A stretch of DNA of 5,943 nt from Desulfotignum sp. (GTDB lineage: Bacteria; Desulfobacterota; Desulfobacteria; Desulfobacterales; Desulfobacteraceae). Where the stretch lies: assembly GCA_021737445.1 (NCBI GenBank), contig JAIPDY010000206.1, positions 1 through 5,943 on the forward strand, read 5' to 3'. The notes beneath the pieces were generated by a model. It was not told the origin of the DNA and ran no database searches. It saw only the letters and a list, made by a program, of their open reading frames with translations. The stretch's first letter is position 1. Each line of letters opens with the position of its first letter. Shown here piece after piece: positions 5,659 to 5,943 of this stretch. Made by a program: the position numbers and the translations under genes.

Positions 5659-5943
5659 TTATTTTGCGTTAGGTATAAATAATTTTTGATCCAGAAGCCT
5701 GAACTCTCCAATCAATTTCTGGGCTGACTTTGAAGCCATCCAGCCGGAAAATTTCAAAGCAAGATCGTATTTTGCCTTGGGGCAGCTGGCCGGATCAAGG
5801 GTCAGTACACTATACTGATTTAAAAGGATCTTATCCCCTTCCACCAATACTTTCAAGGGGGCATTTCCGCTTTGGCTGTCCTGGTATTTGATATAGGTCC
5901 CCCGGTCTGTCATGGTATCCTGAAAGTCGGCTAAAGCGTACAC
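5659..5943 (-). CDS. C-terminal part of a TupA-like tungstate ABC transporter substrate-binding protein, truncated by window edge
   Basis: Ninety-five codons of the C-terminus are visible, ending in TAA at 5659-5661; the gene continues past the right edge. The codon GTG at 5941-5943 is an internal valine, not a start. The pattern is that of the periplasmic binding protein of tungstate transporters: MTDRGTYIKY, VLVEGDKILLNQYSVLTLDP (TupA proteins usually have NPYGVI.VNP here), then KYDLALKFSGWMASKSAQKLIGEF and a terminal LFIPNAK. The protein would bind the oxyanion outside the membrane and deliver it to the TupB/TupC permease and ATPase. In anaerobes tungstate supplies enzymes such as formate dehydrogenases and aldehyde oxidoreductases. 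The ligand-binding N-terminal part and signal peptide are not visible, so molybdate or another oxyanion is possible. It is convergent with the crotonase gene and unlikely to share its control. Confidence 0.72.
   Translation of the reverse strand: MYALADFQDTMTDRGTYIKYQDSQSGNAPLKVLVEGDKILLNQYSVLTLDPASCPKAKYDLALKFSGWMASKSAQKLIGEFRLLDQKLFIPNAK

Noticed and set aside
5941..5943. GTG at the right edge as the start of a short gene
   Set aside because: The frame is open to the edge and the residues match the C-terminal part of a longer binding protein, so it is an internal valine.

Overview
The window looks like ordinary chromosome from an anaerobic Deltaproteobacterium-type organism (Desulfobacterota, perhaps near the Desulfobacteraceae). 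This placement rests on protein flavour and gene content: direct-sulfhydrylation methionine genes, an oxygen-sensitive Fe-S quinolinate synthase, crotonase paralogues and a tungstate-type binding protein. No rRNA or other marker confirms it. Base composition is balanced and even throughout. I see no mobile element, tRNA, rRNA or CRISPR array.

Layout. From about 4632 down to 1, the minus strand carries a tightly packed five-gene run: metY (O-acylhomoserine sulfhydrylase), metX (homoserine O-acyltransferase), metW, nadA (quinolinate synthase), and an enoyl-CoA hydratase/isomerase-fold gene that leaves the window at its 3' end. Junctions run from a 20-bp overlap (metX/metW) to a 13-bp gap (nadA/crotonase), so it is very probably one transcript. 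The 218-bp region at 4633-4850 is divergent. It holds a good sigma70-type promoter for metY with a palindrome lying across its spacer and -10 box, and a weaker promoter for a second crotonase, an enoyl-CoA isomerase-like gene on the plus strand (4851-5573). A perfect 20-bp inverted repeat (5612-5653) separates that gene from a convergent, truncated gene at the right edge whose C-terminus resembles the tungstate-binding protein TupA.

How the genes work together. MetX acylates homoserine and MetY replaces the acyl group with sulfide to give homocysteine. MetW is the usual partner of MetX, with a role that is not well defined. NadA makes quinolinate for NAD. The crotonases act on acyl-CoA thioesters. 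The metY-metX-metW core is a known arrangement; the trailing nadA and crotonase are the less expected part.

No clearly new system is visible. The best leads are: a crotonase that lacks both catalytic glutamates beside one that keeps only the isomerase-type glutamate; a MetW whose SAM-binding motif I has lost its usual aspartate; a candidate operator in the metY promoter; and the long perfect inverted repeat near the right edge.
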